Origin: Candidatus Aminicenantota bacterium
Lineage (GTDB): Bacteria > Acidobacteriota > Aminicenantia > Aminicenantales > Aminicenantaceae
Assembly (NCBI GenBank): GCA_030620655.1
Contig: JAUXEH010000009.1
Span: forward strand, 1 to 21,628
Direction of reading: 5' to 3'
DNA: 21,628 nt
Shown: in pieces, positions 14,074-20,704 of the stretch
How the letters are laid out: each line of letters begins with the position of its first letter
Numbering within the stretch: the stretch's first letter is position 1
The notes under the pieces: model-generated
What the model was told of the DNA's origin: nothing
Seen by the model: the letters and a program-made list of their open reading frames with translations, nothing else
The model's database searches: none
Program-made: the position numbers and the translations under genes

Positions 14074-15005
14074 ACATCGCGTTCTTCGGCAGCCCACAGA
14101 CGGCCTGTACCTCCCTTGAAAGAATCACCCGGACCGGTATCGATGTTCGGCTCATAATAACCCAGCCCGACCGGCCGTCCGGCCGGGGAAAACGGCTCCG
14201 TCCTTCCGAGGTCAAGCTCTTCGCCCTGGAACACAGTATTCCCCTGCTCCAAACCCCGCGCATCCGCAAAGATCCGGAAGCCCTGGAGCTGCTGCAGAAG
14301 ATCCGGCCCGACCTCAACGTGGTGGTGGCTTACGGCCAGATCATCCCGGCCTCCATCATCTATCTGCCGGAATTCAACTCCATAAACCTGCATTTTTCGC
14401 TTCTCCCGGCCTATCGGGGTGCGGCACCTGTGCAGTGGGCCCTGATGAACGGCGAAGAGGAGACCGGCGTCACGATCTTCGAACTGAACGAAAAGATGGA
14501 TGAGGGGCCGATCCTGTCTCAGCGGCGGGTGCCCATCCTGCCCGGAGAAAATGCCCGCGAGCTGGAGGATCGCCTGGCCGAGACCGGAGCCGACCTGCTG
14601 GTTGAGACCATCGGCGGCATCCGTAATCTGGAATTCGAGCCCCAGGACCACAGCCGCGCCACCCACGCGCCGCTCATAAAGAAACAGGACGGCAGGCTCG
14701 ACTGGAGCCGACCTGCGCCTGCCGTCGACTGCCATGTGCGGGCTTTCCAGCCCTGGCCCTCGACATACACGTTCCTGGGAAGCAAAAGGATAAAGATCCT
14801 GCGCGGGTACGTGCCTGAAACGCCGTACATCCCAGAGGGAAAGCCGGGACAGGTTCAGTCTGTGACTGCGGAAGGGATCGACGTCCTCTGCGGTGACGGC
14901 CGCGTTTTCCGGGTCCTCCAACTCCAGCCCGAGAACAAGCCGGCCATGAGCGCCCATGCGTTTTCCTTGGGCGCAGACCTGCATCCCGGTACCAGCCTGG
15001 ATTGA
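14070..15005 (+). CDS. fmt: Methionyl-tRNA formyltransferase
   Basis: 311-residue cytoplasmic enzyme that formylates initiator Met-tRNA with 10-formyl-tetrahydrofolate. The catalytic residues Asn106, His108 and Asp144 occur at the same numbers as in E. coli Fmt: INLHFSLLPAYRGAAPVQWA supplies the first two and KMDEGPIL the third. The N-terminal Rossmann strand MNIAFFGSPQTA and the C-terminal OB-fold region (about 205-311) are complete. The start is a TTG overlapping the def stop. A convergent M23 peptidase gene ends 18 bp beyond the stop. Confidence 0.96.
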   Translation: MNIAFFGSPQTACTSLERITRTGIDVRLIITQPDRPSGRGKRLRPSEVKLFALEHSIPLLQTPRIRKDPEALELLQKIRPDLNVVVAYGQIIPASIIYLPEFNSINLHFSLLPAYRGAAPVQWALMNGEEETGVTIFELNEKMDEGPILSQRRVPILPGENARELEDRLAETGADLLVETIGGIRNLEFEPQDHSRATHAPLIKKQDGRLDWSRPAPAVDCHVRAFQPWPSTYTFLGSKRIKILRGYVPETPYIPEGKPGQVQSVTAEGIDVLCGDGRVFRVLQLQPENKPAMSAHAFSLGADLHPGTSLD

Positions 15006-15023
15006 TCCCGAACGGGAAGGTTC

Positions 15024-15917
15024 TCAGTTATCGAGGATGAAATTCCACGGATTGTAACGCTTGCCTTCGCGCCGGACCTCATAGTGGACATGCGGAGCGC
15101 GTGACCTCCCCGTCTGCCCCACCAGCCCGATGACGTCCCCCCGCTTGACCTTCTGGCCCGACTTGACGTTGAACTTGCTGAGATGGCAGTAGACCGTGAC
15201 CCATCCGGTCAGAGGATGGCTGAGTTTGATGGTCTTGCCGCCCCGCTTCTCAGTCTTGACGGAGATGACGATGCCGTCGGCCGTGGCCACCACAGGGTTG
15301 CCGTGCTGCGTGGCGATGTCGAGTCCGGGATGGAAGATCCACTGGCCGGTAAAGGGATCGGTCCGGTACTTGAAGCCAGATGACATGAAGCCCTTGGTGG
15401 GTATGATGCTGGGCGTCTGGGCCAGGACGGCGGTCTGGTCCTCGAAATACCTGGTCAGTGAAACCAGGTTGTCGCTGATGCCGTCGGCCTGGGAACTGAT
15501 ATCCTGGAGGCGGGCCAGCCCCTGATCCACACCGGGCTCCACCGTCAGCTGCCCCCCTCCCGGTCCGCCCACGCCGGGCTCCCCTTCCAGGGTTTCTCCC
15601 GATTTCAAACCCGACATGATGTTAAGCTTGGTCCGGTAGGTGTCAAGATCCAGTATGGTCGATTCCAGCTCTCCGATGGCTGTCTGATAGTCAGACAGGA
15701 GTGTCTCCTGCTGGGCGTACGCGGTCTGAAGCTGCTTGAAATTCCGACGGGTTCCGTTCATCATAATATAGTCAACCAGAAACGCTGTCAGGATCAAAAG
15801 CAGGAACGGAACCATGATCCGCAGGGTCTTGAAACCCCGGCGCGAGATGGAGACGGTGTGCTGTTTCCCCCTGTGGTGGGGGATTATAAATACAGAGACA
15901 TACTTGTCCTTTTTCAT
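15024..15917 (-). CDS. Membrane-anchored M23 (LytM/lysostaphin-type) metallopeptidase
   Basis: 297-residue protein with a short cytoplasmic tail, one transmembrane helix at about 33-53, a coiled coil at about 58-100, a Gly/Pro-rich linker (111-130) and a C-terminal peptidase domain. Zinc ligands are present: His196 and Asp200 in HPGLDIA, and His278 in APHVHYEV with His276 before it. It is therefore likely an active endopeptidase cutting peptidoglycan cross-bridges in the periplasm, not a degenerate EnvC-type activator. The ATG at 15917 is chosen because the helix and a GGGGG-containing SD fit it; the upstream in-frame start at 15959 lies in the previous gene's stop region. It ends 18 bp from fmt, convergent. 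Confidence 0.9.
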   Translation of the reverse strand: MKKDKYVSVFIIPHHRGKQHTVSISRRGFKTLRIMVPFLLLILTAFLVDYIMMNGTRRNFKQLQTAYAQQETLLSDYQTAIGELESTILDLDTYRTKLNIMSGLKSGETLEGEPGVGGPGGGQLTVEPGVDQGLARLQDISSQADGISDNLVSLTRYFEDQTAVLAQTPSIIPTKGFMSSGFKYRTDPFTGQWIFHPGLDIATQHGNPVVATADGIVISVKTEKRGGKTIKLSHPLTGWVTVYCHLSKFNVKSGQKVKRGDVIGLVGQTGRSRAPHVHYEVRREGKRYNPWNFILDN

Positions 15918-15932
15918 GATACTGCCCCCATA

Positions 15933-15959
15933 ATTATCAGAATCATAGGGGCATGTCAA
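15933..15959 (-). promoter_or_regulatory. Candidate promoter of the M23 peptidase gene
   Basis: Minus strand: a perfect TTGACA at 15959-15954 and GATAAT at 15938-15933, with a 15-bp spacer (shifted -10 variants give 16-17 bp). The -35 box overlaps the stop codon of the B12-binding gene, so the peptidase may be transcribed both by read-through and from here. Confidence 0.4.
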
Positions 15960-16378
15960 GGGGAGATCGGTCTGTCACTCGGGGGCTGAATGTTTTTATG
16001 GATCCACTCCACGATCTCTTCTGTGGATGTACCCGGAAGGAAGACCTCGGCCACGCCCTCGGATTTGAGCCCCTCGACATCCTGCTGAGGGATGATGCCG
16101 CCCGCGATGACCATGACATCCCCTGCTCCCTGCTCCCTCAGCAGTTTTGTGATCCTGGGGAACAAGGTGTTGTGGGCGCCGGATAGCAGGCTCAGCCCGA
16201 TCAGGTCGACATCTTCCTGAACCGCGGCCTGGACGATCTCTTCGGGAGTGCGCCGCAGGCCCGTGTAGATCACTTCCATGCCCGCATCTCTCAAGGCTCG
16301 GCTTACAACCTTGGCTCCTCTGTCGTGGCCATCTAGGCCGGGTTTAGCGATCAAGACCCTGATTTTTTTTTCAGTCAT
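15956..16378 (-). CDS. Stand-alone cobalamin-binding subunit of an acyl-CoA mutase
   Basis: 140-residue protein matching the C-terminal domain of methylmalonyl-CoA mutase. The B12 signature D16-x-H18-x-x-G21 (KPGLDGHDRGAKVV) carries the His that coordinates cobalt. S63-x-L65 and GG93-94 complete the classical pattern. Such small subunits pair with a separate catalytic subunit in two-part mutases (methylmalonyl-CoA, isobutyryl-CoA, 2-hydroxyisobutyryl-CoA type). No catalytic subunit is in the window, so the substrate is open. The SD GGGGAGG precedes the ATG at 16378. It lies 40 bp downstream of acnB on the same strand, probably in one operon. Confidence 0.9.
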   Translation of the reverse strand: MTEKKIRVLIAKPGLDGHDRGAKVVSRALRDAGMEVIYTGLRRTPEEIVQAAVQEDVDLIGLSLLSGAHNTLFPRITKLLREQGAGDVMVIAGGIIPQQDVEGLKSEGVAEVFLPGTSTEEIVEWIHKNIQPPSDRPISP

Positions 16379-16418
16379 CCTCCCCTCCTCAGCTTAGTCC
16401 CGGGCCGAGACTCGCACT

Positions 16419-18971
16419 TCATGCGGTGATCCGCTCGTATTCCATGGGGATGTTTTCAAGCTCGTCAAATTGATGATAGCGGTAGATCTCCTCGGCATGG
16501 GGCTGGATCTTCTCCTCGAAGACACGGAAATACTCCTGGGGTTCCGGCAGCTGGCCGGAGAGAGCGGCGATGGCGGCCAACTCCGCCGATCCCAGATAGA
16601 CGTTGGCTCCGTCTCCCATGCGGTTGTCGAAATTCCGGGTCGAGGTCGACAAGGCGGTGGCGCCGGGCCGAATCCGGGCCTGGTTGCCCATGCACAACGA
16701 ACAGCCGGAGATCTCTGTCCGGGCTCCTACTCCGGAATAGATGGAATAGTACCCTTCCTGTTTCAGCAGGGCCCGGTCCATCTTGGTGGGTGGGGTCAGC
16801 CAGACTCGGGTGTCCAGGTATCCCGCTCCCGCCAAGACCTTGCCGGCAGCCCGGAAGTGACCGATGTTGGTCATACAGGATCCGATGAAGACCTCATCGA
16901 TGTCCGTACCCGCCACCTCTGAAAGCAGCTTGACGTCGTCCGGGTCGTTGGGGCATGCGAGTATGGGTTCTTTGATCTGTGCCAGATCGACCTCCAGGAC
17001 CGCGGCATACTCCGCTCCTGCGTCGCCTTTGAGAAGGACCGGATCCGCCAGCCACCGCTCACAGGCTTCGATGCGGTTACCAAGCGCCCCGGCATCCCGG
17101 TACCCGTCATCGATCATGCGCCGCATGAGGGCGACGTTGCTGCGCAGAAAGGCAGCGACGCTTTCTTCACTCAAGGAAATGACCCCACCGGCGGCCGAAC
17201 GCTCGGCCGTGGCATCGGTGAGCTCATAGGCCTGTTCCACCGTGATCTCGGGAAGGCCTTCCATCTCCAGCAGGCGCCCGTTGAACACATTCTGCTTGCC
17301 CTCCTTGGCCACGGTCAAGAGCCCCTGCTGGATGGCGAAATACGGGATGGCGTTTACCACGTCGCGCAGGGTGATCCCAGGGTTAAGCCGGCCCGAGAAC
17401 TTGACCAGGACGGATTCGGGCATATCGAGGGGCATGAATCCCAGCGCACCGGCAAAGGCCACCAGCCCCGAGCCGGCCGGGAAGCTGAGGCCCAGGGGGA
17501 AGCGGGTGTGGGAGTCTCCTCCGGTCCCCATGGTGTCCGGCACCAACAGCCGGTTAAGCCAGGAGTGGATGACCCCATCCCCCGGCCGGAGAGCCACTCC
17601 TTTCCGTTCTACGACAAACCGGGACAACGATCCATGCATAGCCACATCCGCGGGTTTGGGATAAGCGGCGGTGTGACAGAACGACTGCATGAACATCTCG
17701 GACTGGAACTCCAGGCAGGCAAGTTCCTTGAGCTCGTCCGCGGTCATGGGGCCGGTGGTGTCCTGGGATCCCACGGTCGTCATCTTGGGCTCGCAGGCGG
17801 AGCCGGGCAGGGTACCCTTAACGCCGCAGGCCCGGCCCACGATCTTCTGTGCCAGGCTGAAGCCCTGGCCCGGCCGGGTTTCCGGGTTGGCCACCGGGGT
17901 GAAAATATCCGCCTCCGGAAGCCCCAGCACCACGCGCGCCTTGTGGGTCAGAGTACGTCCGATGATCAGGAAGAGCCTCCCTCCGGCCCGATATTCGTCT
18001 CTCAGAGTGACCGGCTGCAGATCGAAGGTCGAGAGCGTCTCACCCGCAGGATTGGATATGGTCCCCTCTCGGATGTTGAGCGTCACCGATTCCCCGTTCC
18101 TGAGGCGGGTCACATCGCACATCACGGGCAGCCCGCCGGAATCCTCCACGGTGTTGAAAAAGATGGGGGCGATCAGACCGCCCAACACGACTCCTTCGCG
18201 GCGTTTATTGGGCACGAAGGGGATGTCTTCGCCGATGTGCCACAGCAGGGAATTGGTGGCGGACTTCCGGGAGGACCCGGTCCCGACCACATCGCCCACA
18301 AAGGCCACCTTGTGCCCCTGCACGCGAAGATCGCGGATGGTATCGATCCCGCCGGCGAAACGGGTCTCCCCCATGGAAAGGGCGTGCAGGGGGATGTCGG
18401 GGCGGCTCCAGGCATGTTTGGCCGGGGAGAAATCGTCCGTGTTGGTCTCCCCGTCCACCTTGAAGACCATAAGCTCCATGATTTCCGGCATTTCCGGACG
18501 AGAGAGGAACCATTCGCCCTCGGCCCATGAGCTCAAAACCTCGGCGGCCAGGGCATTGGTCTTGGACATCTCCATGACCCTGTCAAAGGCCCCGTAGACC
18601 AGGGTGATGAGCTTGAGGGACTCGGCTGACGCGGGGCCCAGCTCGTTGTCCTCCAGCAGGCTGAGAAGCTGGTCCACGTTGTATCCCCCCAGCATGGTCC
18701 CCAGCAGGAACACGGCTTCCTGAGGCTCAAGCACGGGAGAGGTATTTTGCTTGCGGGCGATCTGTCCCAGCCAATCGGCCTTGACCTTGGCGGCCGGATC
18801 GACGCCGGGGGCCACCCTCTCCCGGATCAACTGGAGCAGCAAGCCGCCTTTACCTGCGGGGGGTTCCTCCAATAACCGGCAGACTTCCGCGGTCTGTTCC
18901 GGTGTCAGCGGCCGCGGCAGAACCCCCTGCTGCTGTCTTTCCTCAACGTGTCCGAAATACTCACCGAGCAT
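16419..18971 (-). CDS. acnB: Aconitate hydratase B (also 2-methylisocitrate dehydratase family)
   Basis: 850-residue AcnB-type aconitase (E. coli AcnB has 865). It interconverts citrate and isocitrate in the TCA cycle; the family often also handles 2-methylisocitrate. The [4Fe-4S] ligands are Cys699 (GSCMTNIGHFRAAGK) and Cys757/Cys760 (SGCSLCMGNQARI). The AcnB-specific N-terminal HEAT-like domain begins MLGEYFGHVEERQQQG. The start at 18971 is chosen by homology and by GGAGAAGGA just upstream; the frame stays open to 19040 without support. It is divergent from isocitrate dehydrogenase, the next enzyme of the pathway. A possible extended -10 site (TGTTATATC) lies at about 19030-19022. Confidence 0.96.
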   Translation of the reverse strand: MLGEYFGHVEERQQQGVLPRPLTPEQTAEVCRLLEEPPAGKGGLLLQLIRERVAPGVDPAAKVKADWLGQIARKQNTSPVLEPQEAVFLLGTMLGGYNVDQLLSLLEDNELGPASAESLKLITLVYGAFDRVMEMSKTNALAAEVLSSWAEGEWFLSRPEMPEIMELMVFKVDGETNTDDFSPAKHAWSRPDIPLHALSMGETRFAGGIDTIRDLRVQGHKVAFVGDVVGTGSSRKSATNSLLWHIGEDIPFVPNKRREGVVLGGLIAPIFFNTVEDSGGLPVMCDVTRLRNGESVTLNIREGTISNPAGETLSTFDLQPVTLRDEYRAGGRLFLIIGRTLTHKARVVLGLPEADIFTPVANPETRPGQGFSLAQKIVGRACGVKGTLPGSACEPKMTTVGSQDTTGPMTADELKELACLEFQSEMFMQSFCHTAAYPKPADVAMHGSLSRFVVERKGVALRPGDGVIHSWLNRLLVPDTMGTGGDSHTRFPLGLSFPAGSGLVAFAGALGFMPLDMPESVLVKFSGRLNPGITLRDVVNAIPYFAIQQGLLTVAKEGKQNVFNGRLLEMEGLPEITVEQAYELTDATAERSAAGGVISLSEESVAAFLRSNVALMRRMIDDGYRDAGALGNRIEACERWLADPVLLKGDAGAEYAAVLEVDLAQIKEPILACPNDPDDVKLLSEVAGTDIDEVFIGSCMTNIGHFRAAGKVLAGAGYLDTRVWLTPPTKMDRALLKQEGYYSIYSGVGARTEISGCSLCMGNQARIRPGATALSTSTRNFDNRMGDGANVYLGSAELAAIAALSGQLPEPQEYFRVFEEKIQPHAEEIYRYHQFDELENIPMEYERITA

Positions 18972-19021
18972 TATTCCTTCTCCGAATTGTGAAATGTATG
19001 AACCTATGACCAGAAAGCGAT

Positions 19022-19030
19022 GATATAACA
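19022..19030 (-). promoter_or_regulatory. Possible extended -10 promoter of acnB
   Basis: Minus strand TG-T-TATATC (four of six to TATAAT) with TTGAAC 15 bp upstream. The predicted leader to the ATG at 18971 is about 45 nt. Weak on both boxes. Confidence 0.3.
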
Positions 19031-19138
19031 GTCCGTCCAAAAGTTCAAACCTTACACGGGAGCCCTCAACGCCCGGATATTTTATTTATTTTGTACGAAT
19101 TACACCTATCCTTCCTTGACAGTTGAAGCCCACACCTC

Positions 19139-19165
19139 CCGCTACAGGCAGCGGCCACCTTTTTT
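19139..19165 (+). terminator. Orphan terminator-like hairpin
   Basis: CCGCT-ACAGGC-AGCGG followed after 5 nt by TTTTTT on the plus strand. No plus-strand gene ends just upstream, so it would only block antisense or stray transcripts. The stem is short and the T-run is offset. Confidence 0.25.
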
Positions 19166-19175
19166 CACAAGCCGG

Positions 19176-19202
19176 TTGATTTTACCTGAGAAAAGGTATA
19201 AT
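19176..19202 (+). promoter_or_regulatory. Promoter upstream of isocitrate dehydrogenase
   Basis: TTGATT at 19176-19181 and a perfect TATAAT at 19197-19202 with a 15-bp spacer (up to 17 if the -35 is shifted). Predicted transcription starts near 19209, just before repeat copy 3, so the whole inverted repeat would lie in a leader of about 183 nt. Confidence 0.45.
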
Positions 19203-19220
19203 ATTTCTTCTCATTTTCTA

Positions 19221-19369
19221 AACTTGGATTATTCATAACAAATGTCGATTAAAATAGAAATGGCATTATAACCGATGTGATCAGAATGCTAGCTCTGAGA
19301 GTCAATGCAAAATTCCGATAATGCTTTGGTTATACGTAATATCGACATTTTTTATGAATAATTCAGGTT
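19221..19369. repeat. Intergenic inverted-repeat element, copy 3 (complete)
   Basis: Left arm 19221-19248 is the reverse complement of right arm 19342-19369 at 25 of 28 positions. The right arm matches copy 1 in its TCGACATTTTTTATGAAT core and in TTCAGGTT. The 93-bp centre shows only scattered similarity to copies 1 and 2 (for example GATAATnCTT near the right arm). The right end is only 22 nt from the isocitrate dehydrogenase ATG. Confidence 0.65.
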
Positions 19370-19391
19370 AACTTAATTTGGAGGAATAATC

Positions 19392-20603
19392 ATGGATAAT
19401 GCTTCCATCGACAGAGCCAAAGAACATTTTGGCCAGATCGTGGAAGAACAGCTCAAGCGCATCGAAGAGATGAAGAAGCCCGTTGAATGGGTGGATTACG
19501 CCCAGACCAGACCGATCATCATCGGCATCCTCGGCGGAGACGGCATCGGCCCCTTCATCGCTGAAGAAGCACGGAAGATCATGGAGTTTCTGCTCAAGGA
19601 TGACATCGCCGGCGGCAAGATCGAGCTCCGTGACATCGAAGGCCTAACCATCGAGAACCGGGTCGCACACATGCAGTCCATCCCGGACGATGTGCTGGCC
19701 GAGATCAAACAGTGCCATGTTACACTGAAGGGCCCGACCACGACACCCAGAACGGGCGACCCCTGGCCCAACATCGAAAGCTGCAATGTCGCCATGCGGA
19801 GATACCTGGACCTTTTCGCCAACTTCCGGCCGGTCCGCGTCCCCAAACTGGGGATCGACTGGACCTTCTTCCGGGAAAACACGGAAGGCGCCTACATCAT
19901 GGGAAGCCGCGGTATTCAGGTCACGGAAGACCTGGCGGTGGATTTCAAGGTCATCACCAAGCAGGGCTCTGAACGCATCATCCGCCTGGCCTTCGAATAC
20001 GCCAAGAAGCACAACATCTCCAAGGTGACCATCGTGACCAAGGCCAATGTGGTCAAGACCTCGGACGGCCTCTTCCTGGATACCGGTTACCGAATCGCCA
20101 AGGAGTACCCCGAGATAGAGTGTGACGACTGGTACATCGACATCATGACCGCCAAGCTGGTGGACGAGAAACGCCGCCGCCAGTTCAAAGTCATCGTGCT
20201 CCCCAACCTGTACGGAGACATCCTCACCGATGAGGCCGCTGAGTTCCAGGGCGGAGTGGGCACAGCCGGCAGCGCGAACTTAGGCAAACGCTACTCCATG
20301 TTCGAGGCCATCCACGGCTCCGCTCCCCGAATGGTCAAAGAGGGCCGCGCCAAGTATGCCGATCCCGGCAGCATGATCAAGGCCGCCTCTCTGCTCATCA
20401 ATCACCTGGGCTATAAGGATGAGCACAAAAAGCTCGAGATGGCCATCGACATCTGCGCCAACTTCGAGAAGAAATATGTCATGACCGGCCGCGACACCGG
20501 CGACACCGGAGCCGATTATGCACAGTACCTGATGGACACCATCGTCGATCCCAAACTGGAGGATCGCTGGAACGCCTATCAGGAAGAGGCTATGAAAGCC
20601 TGA
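19392..20603 (+). CDS. icd: Isocitrate dehydrogenase (isocitrate/isopropylmalate dehydrogenase family)
   Basis: 403-residue cytoplasmic enzyme converting isocitrate to 2-oxoglutarate and CO2. Substrate residues align with E. coli Icd: Ser130, Asn132 and Arg136 in IESCNVAMRR, Arg146, Tyr168, Lys217 (TKAN) and the metal-binding Asp276/Asp280 in NLYGDILTDEAA. The nucleotide loop reads FEAIHGSAP then Arg-Met, where NADP enzymes have Lys-Tyr and many NAD enzymes have Asp-Ile, so the cofactor is uncertain. Isocitrate is favoured over isopropylmalate by the Ser-x-Asn motif and by acnB and mdh next door. The N-terminal 40 residues are a charged helical extension. A GGAGGA SD precedes the ATG. Confidence 0.9.
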   Translation: MDNASIDRAKEHFGQIVEEQLKRIEEMKKPVEWVDYAQTRPIIIGILGGDGIGPFIAEEARKIMEFLLKDDIAGGKIELRDIEGLTIENRVAHMQSIPDDVLAEIKQCHVTLKGPTTTPRTGDPWPNIESCNVAMRRYLDLFANFRPVRVPKLGIDWTFFRENTEGAYIMGSRGIQVTEDLAVDFKVITKQGSERIIRLAFEYAKKHNISKVTIVTKANVVKTSDGLFLDTGYRIAKEYPEIECDDWYIDIMTAKLVDEKRRRQFKVIVLPNLYGDILTDEAAEFQGGVGTAGSANLGKRYSMFEAIHGSAPRMVKEGRAKYADPGSMIKAASLLINHLGYKDEHKKLEMAIDICANFEKKYVMTGRDTGDTGADYAQYLMDTIVDPKLEDRWNAYQEEAMKA

Positions 20604-20627
20604 TCCGGAAAAGAACGTATGCGCATG

Positions 20628-20668
20628 AACGGTCCGGGAGAAGCTCATCGAGATCAACCCGGACCGTT
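20628..20668 (+). terminator. Strong stem-loop between icd and mdh
   Basis: AACGGTCCGGG (20628-20638) and CCCGGACCGTT (20658-20668) form a perfect 11-bp stem with a 19-nt loop. Only TTTCG follows, so it is more likely a partial terminator or an mRNA-stabilising/processing hairpin than a full terminator. No separate mdh promoter was found after it. Confidence 0.55.
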
Positions 20669-20704
20669 TCGCAATAATAACTCGTACCATAAAAGGAGGT
20701 TATC

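Larger units (their letters stand above)
18972..19391. other. Divergent intergenic region between acnB and isocitrate dehydrogenase
   Basis: 420 bp without a credible gene. From the left it holds a weak minus-strand promoter for acnB, an orphan hairpin plus T-run at 19139-19165, a plus-strand promoter with a perfect -10 (19197-19202), repeat copy 3 (19221-19369) and the isocitrate dehydrogenase SD GGAGGA (19380-19385). Confidence 0.6.

Noticed and set aside
15006..15017. TCCCGAACGGGA between fmt and the M23 gene as a bidirectional terminator
   Set aside because: The stem is only 4 bp and no T-run follows on either strand.
19116..19121. Plus-strand TTGACA as an icd promoter -35 box
   Set aside because: No -10-like sequence lies 16-18 bp downstream (CCGCTA there); the TATAAT at 19197 is the better candidate.
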